A stretch of 64,000 nucleotides of DNA from Paenibacillus alkaliterrae (GTDB lineage Bacteria > Bacillota > Bacilli > Paenibacillales > Paenibacillaceae), in contig NZ_JAKGAP010000018.1 in assembly GCF_021532375.1 (NCBI RefSeq), positions 62,001 to 126,000 on the forward strand, in the 5' to 3' direction. This document shows, one piece after another, positions 24,793 to 33,067 of this stretch. Numbering within the stretch: position 1 is the first letter of the stretch; each line of letters opens with the position of its first letter. Position numbers and translations under genes: made by a program. The notes below the pieces were generated by a model that did not search any database, was not told the origin of the DNA, and worked only from the letters and a program-made list of their open reading frames with translations.

Positions 24793-24801
24793 ATTATACC
24801 A
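24793..24801 (-). promoter_or_regulatory. Extended -10 promoter of the Pel operon
   Basis: On the minus strand TGGTATAAT gives an extended -10 with TATAAT at 24793-24798. The -35 region is poor. The rest of the 240-bp divergent spacer is AT-rich without other recognised sites. Confidence 0.5.
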
Positions 24802-24990
24802 TTCTCTTGAAACGAATGATTGATGAAATCGACCTGCCTATGTCGAATATTATCTCATAAAACAATAGAAAGCGAAACTAAAGACCTATACGAAATATTG
24901 GCTTAAAAGTTGCTAGGTACAATTATCCATGCGAGATTGTGTCTTTATGTACGATTTGGTATATTTCCATTATTGAAGGAGGCTCTCATC

Positions 24991-26391
24991 ATGTTGAAGA
25001 GTTACTGGTTTTTAATCGTTTTTGTCGTTTTGACAATAAGTGCGGTCGGCCTTTTTGTTGGCATGGGATTTTATGCGGATGCTTCGGTTAAGCGTATTTC
25101 ATACTCCCCGGCCGAAACGGACGAGGTGCTGGCCAATCCCTATATGGGTTTTTCGGTCGATGCGAAATATGTCGAAGTGACGCAGCCATTTCGGCTTGCG
25201 CATGCCAATTTGAGTTGGCGCGAGCTTGAACCGGCTAAAGGAGAGTATGCGTTTGATGAAATCGAACGTAAATTTAATTTTGCCCATTGGAGAAAGGAAG
25301 ACGTGAAGCTCGTCTTGCGCGTGATTTTGGACTATCCGAGAGACGATGCCCACATGGACATTCCGGATTGGCTATATGACGAAATAGGGAAGAGGGGCAC
25401 CCATTACGATACCGACTATGGAAAAGGGTTTAGTCCCGATTACAATCAAGCTGTACTTATTCGTCATCATGAACGGCTCATAGCTGCCTTGGCCAAACGT
25501 TACAATAACGATTCTCTCATTGCCTTTATTCAGCTTGGCAGCGTAGGCCATTGGGGCGAGTGGCATACCCGGGACGACGAACAAGCGAGCATCCCCTTTC
25601 CGCTGCGGAACATATCGGACCAGTATGCGAAGCATTACATTACATATTTTAAGGACAAACCGCTGCTAATGCGCAGGCCTCATGCGATCGCGGCAAAGAA
25701 TGAGTTTGGGCTGTATAACGATGCGTTCGGCAAGCACGACGCTACGGTCGACGGATTTCTGCGTTGGTATAAGGAAGGCTATACATCGTGGCTAACGAAT
25801 GAGGAAGAGCCCGCCATGCCGCATTTTTGGAAGAAGGCGCCAAGCGGCGGGGAGTTCGCGGACGACACGAAGTATTTGCGCGACTCGGCTATCGAAGAAA
25901 CGCTGCGGCAGGCCAGGCTGACGCATGTTTCGTGGATGGGGCCGAATGCTCCCATTCATGAGGAACCGGGCGGAGAGCTGCAAACGAACATCGACCGGTT
26001 TCTAAAAACGATCGGTTATCGCTTCGTTATTACGAAAGTATCTTATGCGGCAAAGGTCAAGGCAGGCGGTAAGCTGAATGTAATCATCGACATGGCGAAC
26101 CGGGGAGTGGCTCCGTTTTATTATCGCTGGCCGCTGGAAATGACGTTAAGCGACCAAAGCGGGCAAATCGCAGCAACGGCCAGGCCGTCTATCGATATCC
26201 GCAAATGGCTGCCGGGGTCTCACAAGGTCTCCGTACAGCTGAATGTCCCGAAACATTTGACTGAGAGCGAGTATACGGTCAATGCCGCTATTCTCGACCC
26301 GGACAAAGGTGCGCCCGGGATTCTGTTTGCCAATGAAGGCAAACGGCCCGACGGTCGCTACGCGCTCGGCTCCGTTCTGGTTAAGAGATAA
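24991..26391 (+). CDS. DUF4832-domain protein, glycoside-hydrolase-like TIM barrel
   Basis: A 466-residue protein with an N-terminal signal anchor (about 5-27), then a TIM-barrel-like region (NPYMGFSVDAKY; WRELEPAKGEYAFDEIE; FIQLGSVGHWGEWH) and a C-terminal beta domain. The pattern matches DUF4832 proteins, regarded as glycoside hydrolase relatives. GAAGGAGG sets ATG 24991. It is divergent from the Pel operon, and could supply the polymer-cleaving activity that the operon's PelA-like gene lacks; this is inference. The Glu residues in GHWGEWH are candidate acids. Confidence 0.78.
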   Translation: MLKSYWFLIVFVVLTISAVGLFVGMGFYADASVKRISYSPAETDEVLANPYMGFSVDAKYVEVTQPFRLAHANLSWRELEPAKGEYAFDEIERKFNFAHWRKEDVKLVLRVILDYPRDDAHMDIPDWLYDEIGKRGTHYDTDYGKGFSPDYNQAVLIRHHERLIAALAKRYNNDSLIAFIQLGSVGHWGEWHTRDDEQASIPFPLRNISDQYAKHYITYFKDKPLLMRRPHAIAAKNEFGLYNDAFGKHDATVDGFLRWYKEGYTSWLTNEEEPAMPHFWKKAPSGGEFADDTKYLRDSAIEETLRQARLTHVSWMGPNAPIHEEPGGELQTNIDRFLKTIGYRFVITKVSYAAKVKAGGKLNVIIDMANRGVAPFYYRWPLEMTLSDQSGQIAATARPSIDIRKWLPGSHKVSVQLNVPKHLTESEYTVNAAILDPDKGAPGILFANEGKRPDGRYALGSVLVKR

Positions 26392-26422
26392 GTTTCACAT
26401 GTCCTTCATGCAAGGAACCGCT

Positions 26423-26443
26423 TATTGTCATACTATTGTCATA
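26423..26443. repeat. Tandem 10-bp repeat upstream of the hem operon
   Basis: TATTGTCATA occurs twice (26423-26432 and 26434-26443) with an 11-bp period, about one helical turn. It lies 20 bp before the predicted hemE -35 box. Such phased repeats can be activator sites. Confidence 0.5.
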
Positions 26444-26462
26444 GGAAGTCGATTGGCGGCAG

Positions 26463-26491
26463 TTGTTTGGCCGAATGAAAAAGGGCATAAT
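26463..26491 (+). promoter_or_regulatory. Promoter of hemEHY
   Basis: TTGTTT (26463-26468), a 17-bp spacer and CATAAT (26486-26491), 37 bp before hemE. Confidence 0.55.
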
Positions 26492-26528
26492 GAAAACATA
26501 GGAAAATACATAGAAATGGGGAACGGGA

Positions 26529-27599
26529 ATGTCTTATAACGACCGTTTCATACGGGCTTGCCGGAAGGAACACGTAGATCAGGTGCCTGTATGGTATATG
26601 CGACAGGCAGGACGGTACGACCCTGATTATCGCAAAATAAAAGAAAAATATTCATTGCTTGAAATATGCAAGCAGCCTGAATTGGCAGCCGAGGTGACGC
26701 TGATGCCGATTCGGAAACTGGGCGTCGATGCGGCTATATTGTATTCCGACATCATGAATCCAGTCGCTTCGATCGGCATCGATTTTGACATCGTAGCGAA
26801 TATCGGTCCCGTCATCGCGAATCCGATTCGATCGGCAGCCGACGTGGAGCGGTTGAAGCCGATTGATGTAGAGGGCGATTTGGGACATGTGCTGGAGACG
26901 ATTCGCATTCTGGACCGTGAGCTTACCGTGCCGCTCATCACGTTCGCCGGGGCTCCGTTCACGATTGCGAGCTATCTGATTGAAGGAAGGCCTTCAAAAA
27001 ACTATTTGCGGACGAAGGAAATGATGTACAGCGAGCCGGCGGTATGGCATGAGCTGATGCGCAAGCTCGGCGATATGGTCATTACTTATTTGCGTGCCCA
27101 TATTGCAGCAGGGGGCAAGGCTTTTCAGCTGTTCGACAGCTGGGTAGGCGCGCTCGCGCCCGCTGATTTCAGGACGTTCGTATTGCCGACAATTGAACGG
27201 ATATTTACCGAGCTGGCGGATTTGCCGCAGCCGAAAATTTATTTTCCGGGCGTGAGCTCCGGCGAGCTGTTGCCTGAGCTGCATAACGTGAAATCGGATG
27301 TGATCGGCCTTGACTGGCGCGTATCGATCGCGGAAGGCCGCAGGAGATTGGACGGCGGATTCGCGGTACAAGGGAATCTGGACCCGACTATTTTGACCGC
27401 ACCTATCAGCGTCATCGAAGCGTATGCCAAAGAAATCATAGATAGCGGCATAGAGGAGCCTGGCTTTATTTTCAACCTTGGACACGGCCTATTCCCGGAA
27501 GCATCGCTGGAGAAGCTCGCTGAGCTGACGGCTTTCGTTCATTCGTATTCGAAGAAGGCCATTGCAGCGCGCAGCAAGAAGGAGGAAAGTCATGCCTGA
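26529..27599 (+). CDS. hemE: Uroporphyrinogen III decarboxylase
   Basis: A 356-residue cytoplasmic enzyme that decarboxylates uroporphyrinogen III to coproporphyrinogen III in haem synthesis. The N-terminal signature VPVWYMRQAGRYDPDYR and the central GAPFTIASYLIEG motif are complete, as is the catalytic Asp in YSDIMNP. Length is normal. It is the first gene of hemEHY and overlaps hemH by 8 bp. Confidence 0.97.
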   Translation: MSYNDRFIRACRKEHVDQVPVWYMRQAGRYDPDYRKIKEKYSLLEICKQPELAAEVTLMPIRKLGVDAAILYSDIMNPVASIGIDFDIVANIGPVIANPIRSAADVERLKPIDVEGDLGHVLETIRILDRELTVPLITFAGAPFTIASYLIEGRPSKNYLRTKEMMYSEPAVWHELMRKLGDMVITYLRAHIAAGGKAFQLFDSWVGALAPADFRTFVLPTIERIFTELADLPQPKIYFPGVSSGELLPELHNVKSDVIGLDWRVSIAEGRRRLDGGFAVQGNLDPTILTAPISVIEAYAKEIIDSGIEEPGFIFNLGHGLFPEASLEKLAELTAFVHSYSKKAIAARSKKEESHA

Positions 27600-28545
27600 G
27601 CATAGAGCGAAGCGAATCGGCGTACTCGTCATGTCCTATGGAACGCCGGAGTCCATGGCTGACGTGGAAGCTTACTATACGCATATTCGCCGCGGCAGCG
27701 CACCGGCGCCTGAGCAGCTTGCGGAGCTGAAGGAGCGGTACGAAGCGATCGTCGGCGGCGTATTCCCGCTGCGGGAGAATACGAACGGGCAGGTTGCGGG
27801 TTTGCAGGACAAGCTGGAGCAGCTTATCGCCGGACGCTTCGTTTGCTATCAAGGCTTGAAGCATGCGAAGCCTTATATTGAAGACGGCGTAGAGCAAATG
27901 GCGAAGGACGGCATCAAGCAGGCGGTCGGAATCGTGCTTGCGCCGCATTACTCGGCGATGAGCGTCGGAAGCTATATCAAGCGGGCGCAGGAGAAGGCGG
28001 CTGAGCTTGGCATTGAGATGACCTTTGTTCAGCAGTATCACCTGCATCCGAAGCTTCTGAAGGCATTGACGGATCGAGTAGTGGACGGCTTGAAGCAATT
28101 GGCGGCTGCAACCGAAGGAGAAGAACGCGTGAAGGTGCTGTTCAGCGCACACAGCTTGCCGGTGAGGATTCGTGAGCTTGGCGATCCATACGAGGAACAA
28201 TTGCTGGAAACGTCCGCAGCTGTTGCGAAGGCGGCTAAAGTGCAGGAATGGCAATTTACGTGGCAAAGCGCGGGACGGACAAGAGAGCCTTGGCTCGGAC
28301 CGGATATTTTGGAGACTTTGCAGGTGCTGGCGGAGGAAGGCGTAAAGGCGGTGCTTGTCGCGCCGGTCGGCTTCGTATCGGATCATTTGGAAGTTTTATA
28401 CGACCTTGATATCGAAGCGCGGGCTGCGGCGAAAGAGCTTGATATGACATTGGAACGGATCGCGATGCTTAATCGCGATCCGTTATACATGGAAACGCTG
28501 GCGGAATCGGTCATCGAGGCGTCGGTATGCGTTAGGAAGGAATGA
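27592..28545 (+). CDS. hemH: Coproporphyrin III ferrochelatase
   Basis: A 317-residue soluble ferrochelatase. It begins with GVLVMSYGTPESMADVEAYY and has the catalytic His in FSAHSLP and the PVGFVSDHLEVLYDLD motif with its metal-side Glu. In monoderm Firmicutes this enzyme inserts iron into coproporphyrin III (the CPD pathway). The ATG at 27592 is preceded by AAGGAGGAAAG and overlaps the hemE stop. Confidence 0.95.
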   Translation: MPEHRAKRIGVLVMSYGTPESMADVEAYYTHIRRGSAPAPEQLAELKERYEAIVGGVFPLRENTNGQVAGLQDKLEQLIAGRFVCYQGLKHAKPYIEDGVEQMAKDGIKQAVGIVLAPHYSAMSVGSYIKRAQEKAAELGIEMTFVQQYHLHPKLLKALTDRVVDGLKQLAAATEGEERVKVLFSAHSLPVRIRELGDPYEEQLLETSAAVAKAAKVQEWQFTWQSAGRTREPWLGPDILETLQVLAEEGVKAVLVAPVGFVSDHLEVLYDLDIEARAAAKELDMTLERIAMLNRDPLYMETLAESVIEASVCVRKE

Positions 28546-28550
28546 GCGGG

Positions 28551-30017
28551 ATGCGGAGAATCGGAAACCCTGATCGTATTGTCATTATTGGCGGAGGGAT
28601 CAGCGGACTGAGCTCCGCTTTTTATTTGCAGCGGGAAGCGGAGCGGTTAGGCAGGGAGCTTGCGATTACCATCGTAGAAGGAGCTCCTGCCTTTGGCGGA
28701 AAAATTAATACGCTGCATCGTGACGGCTTCGTCATTGAGAAAGGGCCGGATTCGTTTCTGGCGCGTAAGCTGGCGATCATTGATCTGGCGAAAGAGCTTG
28801 GCCTGGAGGATGAGCTGACGACGACGAATCCGGGCGCCAAAAAAACTTATATTTTGCATCGGCGCAAGCTGTATCCCATGCCGCCCGGTCTCGTGCTCGG
28901 AATACCGACGGAGATAGGCCCATTCGTAAAAACAGGTTTGCTCTCATGGGGCGGAAAGCTGCGGGCATTGCTTGATCTCGTGCTCCCGGCCCGCAAGGAG
29001 CAGGACGATGAGTCGATTGGCGGGTTTCTGGAGCGCCGCGTAGGTAAGCAGGTGATGCGGCGCATCGCGGAGCCGCTGCTCGCTGGCATTTATGCAGGCG
29101 ATTTGAAGAAGCTGAGCTTGCGGGCGACATTCCCGCAATTCAAGGCGTCCGAGCAGAAGCACGGCAGTCTTATCCGCGGCATGCGGCATAACCGGAAGTC
29201 TGGCGCTGCCGCCGGAGCGCTGCCTGCCGTTGCGAAGGGAGGCATCTTTCTTACGTTCAAAGGCGGATTGTCGACGCTTGTAAAGGCGCTGGACGAAGCG
29301 TTGACCGGAGTAGAGCGTCGTCTCGGGACGAAGGTGACGGAAATTCGCAAAGCTGATATGGCTGAGGGAGCGGCTTCGTCAGCTTATAAGGACGTGGAGG
29401 GCGCCCGCTATGAGGTCGTGCTTGAAGACGGCGAAAGGCTGCAGGCTGATCGTATCGTAATGACTGCGCCCGCTTATAGCGCGGCGGAGCTGCTTGAGCC
29501 GCTGGCTGACTGCCGGGAGCTGCGGGCGGTCCAATACGTTTCGGTCGCCAACGTGGTCATGGCGTTTGACAAGGCGACGTTCGGGCTTGATTTTGACGGC
29601 TCGGGCTTCGTTGTCCCGCGTTCGGAAGGGCTGCACATTACGGCTTGTACGTGGACGTCCAGCAAATGGCTGCATACCAGTCCGGACGATAAGGTATTGC
29701 TGCGCTGCTATGTCGGCCGTTCGGGCGATGAGGAGAGCGTCAATCTGCCCGATGCTGAGCTCATAAAGGCCGTACGCAAAGATATTGAAGATACGATGGG
29801 CATTAAGGCGAAGCCGATTTTTACCGAAATTACGAGATTGCACCGCTCGATGCCGCAATATCCGGTTGGACATGTGGAGCAAATGCAGCAGCTTCGCGCA
29901 AGGTTCGGGCAGCAGCTTCCGGGCGTATGGATTACGGGCGCGGCATTCGATGGCGTAGGGCTGCCCGATTGTATAAGACAGGGAAAGGAAGCGGCGAAGG
30001 CGATATTAGAAAGCTGA
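28551..30017 (+). CDS. hemY: Coproporphyrinogen III oxidase (HemY/CgoX)
   Basis: A 488-residue FAD flavoprotein. The N-terminal dinucleotide fold is VIIGGGISGLSSAFYLQ, followed by GKINTLHRDGFVIEKGPDSFL, a family signature, and the C-terminal FAD motif WITGAAFDGVGLPDCIRQG. It oxidises coproporphyrinogen III to coproporphyrin III, the step before HemH in the CPD pathway. ATG 28542 (overlapping the hemH stop by 4 bp) is also in frame; ATG 28551 has better spacing from AGGAAGG. A Lys/Ala-rich insertion lies around residues 200-225. Confidence 0.95.
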   Translation: MRRIGNPDRIVIIGGGISGLSSAFYLQREAERLGRELAITIVEGAPAFGGKINTLHRDGFVIEKGPDSFLARKLAIIDLAKELGLEDELTTTNPGAKKTYILHRRKLYPMPPGLVLGIPTEIGPFVKTGLLSWGGKLRALLDLVLPARKEQDDESIGGFLERRVGKQVMRRIAEPLLAGIYAGDLKKLSLRATFPQFKASEQKHGSLIRGMRHNRKSGAAAGALPAVAKGGIFLTFKGGLSTLVKALDEALTGVERRLGTKVTEIRKADMAEGAASSAYKDVEGARYEVVLEDGERLQADRIVMTAPAYSAAELLEPLADCRELRAVQYVSVANVVMAFDKATFGLDFDGSGFVVPRSEGLHITACTWTSSKWLHTSPDDKVLLRCYVGRSGDEESVNLPDAELIKAVRKDIEDTMGIKAKPIFTEITRLHRSMPQYPVGHVEQMQQLRARFGQQLPGVWITGAAFDGVGLPDCIRQGKEAAKAILES

Positions 30018-30053
30018 TCTCGTATAATTGTTTTTCCATCCTAGGCAGAACAT

Positions 30054-30062
30054 TGGTATAAT
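30054..30062 (+). promoter_or_regulatory. Extended -10 promoter of the capA-like gene
   Basis: TTGGTATAAT includes TGG before TATAAT (30057-30062). A second TATAAT occurs at 30023-30028. Neither has a strong -35 box. Confidence 0.45.
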
Positions 30063-30100
30063 GGAAGAGTCTTTATTCTATTAAAGAGGAGCTGTCTTCC

Positions 30101-31339
30101 ATGTATGTATCTCGGTCCGAGTCTCATCAGCAGGATAAGCTCAAGCGTAAAAAAAGGCTTAGACGGCTATTTACAATCAATATGACGCTGCTAGTCGTTA
30201 TTATAGTGCTGCTAGGCGCATGGCTTGCCGCGGCTAATTCCGATAAGCTTAAGGATTTGTTTGGCGATACCGGTGGTGCCCGGAAGAAGCAAGAAGAGGC
30301 TCAGTTGCCTGGCAATGCGGGCGCGGGGAATGATGCCGCACCGGCGGATGAGGAAGACTCTTCCACGGAAGAAGGCAGCGGGGAAAACGGCGACGGGGAA
30401 AGGATCAGCTTATCATTTGTCGGCGATTTGCTGGTTAACGAATATGTAAGCGCCGTGACGCAGCGTGAAGGCTATAATTATCTGTATCAGCCATCCTTGC
30501 TGTATTTAAGCGAGCCTGATCTGACCGCGGGCAATTTGGAGTATCCGGTAACGGATCGGGGAGTTCCGGTGGAGGGCACTCCGTATGTGTTCAAAGGATC
30601 GCCGGAAACGCTGCCATCCATGCGGGATGCCGGCTTCGATGTGTTAAGCCTTGCGAATAATCATACGCTCGATCAAGGTGTAGAGGGCATGCTCGATACG
30701 ATGAAGCATCTGGATGATGCGGGAATTTCCCATATGGGCGCGGGCAGCAATGATACGGAGGCTTTCATGCCGCTGATCAAAGAGGTGCGCGGCACTAAGG
30801 TCGCTTATATCGGGATAAGCAGAATCATTCCCTTCGTTTCGTGGAAAGCGGACAAGCGGGTAGCCGGCGTTGCCGAAACCTATGAAACGAAAAGGGCTGT
30901 TGCCGCAATCGCGAAGGCGAAAGAACAGGCGGATATCGTTGTCGTCATGGTTCATTGGGGCAAAGAACGGTCAGATCGGCCGTTGCCTTATCAGCATGAT
31001 TTCGGGAAGCAGTATATCGATGCCGGCGCAGACCTTGTCATCGGCAGTCATCCCCATGTGCTTCAGGGCTTCGAAATGTATAAAGGGAAATGGATTGCAT
31101 ACAGTTTAGGGAACTTTATTTTCACATCCTATCCGAAGGGAACCGCAGCAGAAACGGGCGTCCTTGATGCACTTTGCACGAAGGATGGCGACTGCGACCT
31201 GAAGTTCCATCCGATGATTACGGTAAAGGCGCAGCCTACTCCGTTGGAGGCAGATGCGGCGAAGGCGCTGTTTGATCGGCTGACTTCCATTTCTTTTGGC
31301 GTGAAGCTCCGAGAGGATGGCGTGATTGTCCCTAACTAA
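30101..31339 (+). CDS. CapA-family metallophosphatase-fold protein
   Basis: A 412-residue protein: basic N-terminus, a membrane anchor (about 27-46), a low-complexity acidic Gly/Ala/Glu linker (about 58-100) and a PGA_cap domain. Motifs are SFVGDLLVNEY, GNLEYPVTD, SLANNHTLDQGVEG, MVHWGKE and VIGSHPHVLQGFE, which form a calcineurin-like metal site. CapA is linked to poly-gamma-glutamate capsules, but no capBC genes lie nearby, so the role is probably in general envelope metabolism. It is followed by a glycerophosphodiesterase gene. Confidence 0.88.
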   Translation: MYVSRSESHQQDKLKRKKRLRRLFTINMTLLVVIIVLLGAWLAAANSDKLKDLFGDTGGARKKQEEAQLPGNAGAGNDAAPADEEDSSTEEGSGENGDGERISLSFVGDLLVNEYVSAVTQREGYNYLYQPSLLYLSEPDLTAGNLEYPVTDRGVPVEGTPYVFKGSPETLPSMRDAGFDVLSLANNHTLDQGVEGMLDTMKHLDDAGISHMGAGSNDTEAFMPLIKEVRGTKVAYIGISRIIPFVSWKADKRVAGVAETYETKRAVAAIAKAKEQADIVVVMVHWGKERSDRPLPYQHDFGKQYIDAGADLVIGSHPHVLQGFEMYKGKWIAYSLGNFIFTSYPKGTAAETGVLDALCTKDGDCDLKFHPMITVKAQPTPLEADAAKALFDRLTSISFGVKLREDGVIVPN

Positions 31340-31367
31340 AGATAACCTCCGAGAGGATGATCGCTCG

Positions 31368-32108
31368 ATGAAAAATCCGTGCGTTGCGCACAGAGGCTGG
31401 TCCAGCCGCGCGCCGGAAAATACGATGGCGGCCATTCGTCTGGCAATCGTCGATCCTGAAATAGAATGGATAGAAATCGATGTTCAGCTGTCGAAGGATC
31501 ATGTGCCGGTTGTCATTCATGATTTTACATTGCGCAGGACGACGAACGGCAAAGGCGAAGTGAAAGCATTCACGGCAGCTGAGCTTATGCAATTGGATGC
31601 GGGTAATTGGTTCTCGCAAAAATATCAAAAAGAGCCTATCCCAACGCTCGAACAGGTACTGAGAGAGACTGACGGCCATTGCAAGCTGAATATTGAGCTG
31701 AAAACCGACGGTATCCGTTACCCGCAGATTGAGCAAAAAGTAGTTGAGCTGGTGCGGGCCTTTGACGCAGAGAAGGAAGTGATCATTACGTCCTTTCATG
31801 AAGGGGCGCTGCATCGCGTACGCAAGCTTTCAGACATAGTCCGAACCGGGCTTATTATTGAGGATTGGCGCAATACGCTTCTGAAGGAGCTGGAGGAACT
31901 TGGCTCGGACTTCCTATCCATCGGCTATTCGCGATTAAACAAGGACCGGATGGCTATGCTGAAGGGAGCAGGCATCCAGGTGATGGCTTGGACGATAAAT
32001 GAAAAGCGTGCAATCCGAAGAGCGGCTGCGCTTGATCCGGAGCTAATGATCTGCACGAACTATCCGGATCGCTGGCATGAGGCGATGAAGCAGCGAGTTT
32101 GGCGATAG
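31368..32108 (+). CDS. Glycerophosphodiester phosphodiesterase
   Basis: A 246-residue cytoplasmic GDPD-family TIM barrel. The motifs are VAHRGWSSRAPENTMAA (catalytic His and Glu), WIEIDVQLSKDHVPVVIHDFTLRRTTNGKG (second His and metal ligands) and LNIELKTD. It hydrolyses glycerophosphodiesters to glycerol-3-phosphate and an alcohol. ATG 31368 follows GAGAGGATGA. The gene starts 28 bp after the capA-like gene, and the next gene is 16 bp downstream, suggesting one transcript. Confidence 0.93.
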   Translation: MKNPCVAHRGWSSRAPENTMAAIRLAIVDPEIEWIEIDVQLSKDHVPVVIHDFTLRRTTNGKGEVKAFTAAELMQLDAGNWFSQKYQKEPIPTLEQVLRETDGHCKLNIELKTDGIRYPQIEQKVVELVRAFDAEKEVIITSFHEGALHRVRKLSDIVRTGLIIEDWRNTLLKELEELGSDFLSIGYSRLNKDRMAMLKGAGIQVMAWTINEKRAIRRAAALDPELMICTNYPDRWHEAMKQRVWR

Positions 32109-32124
32109 GGAGGTTATTTTTGGT

Positions 32125-33000
32125 ATGGCCGGTATAATGGAAGAATGGTGGTTAAGGCTGCTCGCAGGTTTGCTCGGCAGCGGCCTTATTGCTGCTGCCG
32201 CTTATCGCGGACGAGCGTTGTCTGCGTCTGGAGCATGGTCGGCGCTTGCAATGGGGACGGGCTTCGTCACCTTAGGGGAACCGGTCTGGTTCGGTCTTTT
32301 GATTGCTTTTTTCGTTTCCTCGACGCTCTGGTCGAGATGGAAGCGTAAGCATCGCGCGAAAGCGGAGGCCGAAGCGAAGTATGAGAAGACGGGTCGGCGC
32401 GATGCCGGCCAAGTCTGGGCGAACGGCGGCGCGGGCTTGCTGCTGTGCGCCGCTCATGCGCTGTGGCCGGGTGAGGGCTGGGTATTCGCGTACGTCGGCG
32501 TCATGGCCGCCGTAAACGCAGATACCTGGGCCACCGAAATCGGGGCCCTGAGCAGGTCGGCTCCGCGCCTGGTAACGAGCGGCAAGCCGGTGGCTCCCGG
32601 CACGAGCGGCGGAGTCACGCCGCTCGGCAGCGCAGCAGCGCTGGCAGGCGCCGTGTTCATCGGCGCCGTTGCCGCGCTGCTGGCGGTCCCGCAGCCTGCA
32701 GAGGCTGCTGCGGGTACGCCCGGCGGCGGAGCCGCAGCGGCGGCATACATCGCCGCCGCTGCCGCCGCCGGCCTGGCCGGTGCCTTCGCCGACTCCTTGC
32801 TCGGCGCAACCGGCCAGGCCATGTTTCGCTGCCGGGTATGCGGCAGCGAGACCGAGCGCGCCGCGCATTGCGGCAGCGCGGCGGAGCGTGTGCGCGGCTT
32901 CGCTTGGCTGAACAACGACAGGGTGAACCTCCTGTCGTCGCTATTCGCAGGCGCGCTAGCCTGGGCGATTGGCTATATGCTTCTGAAAGCGATCATATAG
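32125..33000 (+). CDS. DUF92 integral membrane protein (VTE5/VTE6-like)
   Basis: A 291-residue protein with six or more membrane helices. DUF92 markers are seen in VNADTWATEIGALSRSAPRLVTSGKPV, PGTSGGVTPLGSAA, FADSLLGATGQ and AWLNNDRVNLLSS. Plant homologues VTE6/VTE5 phosphorylate phytyl phosphate or phytol, so an isoprenoid-phosphate kinase role is possible. Residues about 175-225 are an Ala/Gly-rich stretch of clearly higher GC. A Cys-rich loop (FRCRVCGSETERAAHC) precedes the last part. GGGAGG lies 11 bp before ATG 32125. Confidence 0.85.
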   Translation: MAGIMEEWWLRLLAGLLGSGLIAAAAYRGRALSASGAWSALAMGTGFVTLGEPVWFGLLIAFFVSSTLWSRWKRKHRAKAEAEAKYEKTGRRDAGQVWANGGAGLLLCAAHALWPGEGWVFAYVGVMAAVNADTWATEIGALSRSAPRLVTSGKPVAPGTSGGVTPLGSAAALAGAVFIGAVAALLAVPQPAEAAAGTPGGGAAAAAYIAAAAAAGLAGAFADSLLGATGQAMFRCRVCGSETERAAHCGSAAERVRGFAWLNNDRVNLLSSLFAGALAWAIGYMLLKAII

Positions 33001-33028
33001 CTGCAGACAATTGTCTAATTCGAAAAAA

Positions 33029-33060
33029 AGAAGACCGCCAAGGGAGCTTGGCGGTCTTCT
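33029..33060. terminator. Bidirectional terminator
   Basis: AGAAGACCGCCAAG pairs with CTTGGCGGTCTTCT (14 bp) around a GGAG loop between the convergent DUF92 and pepF genes. Confidence 0.92.
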
Positions 33061-33067
33061 TCATAGA

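Noticed and set aside
27472..28386. A 304-codon open frame on the minus strand
   Set aside because: It is antisense to hemH, whose motifs are complete. The predicted protein is rich in Arg, His and Leu without any domain and has no ribosome site.
32580..32830. GC-rich Ala/Gly-coding stretch as a foreign insertion in the DUF92 gene
   Set aside because: The reading frame and flanking family motifs are continuous, and simple Ala/Gly codon enrichment explains the GC rise.
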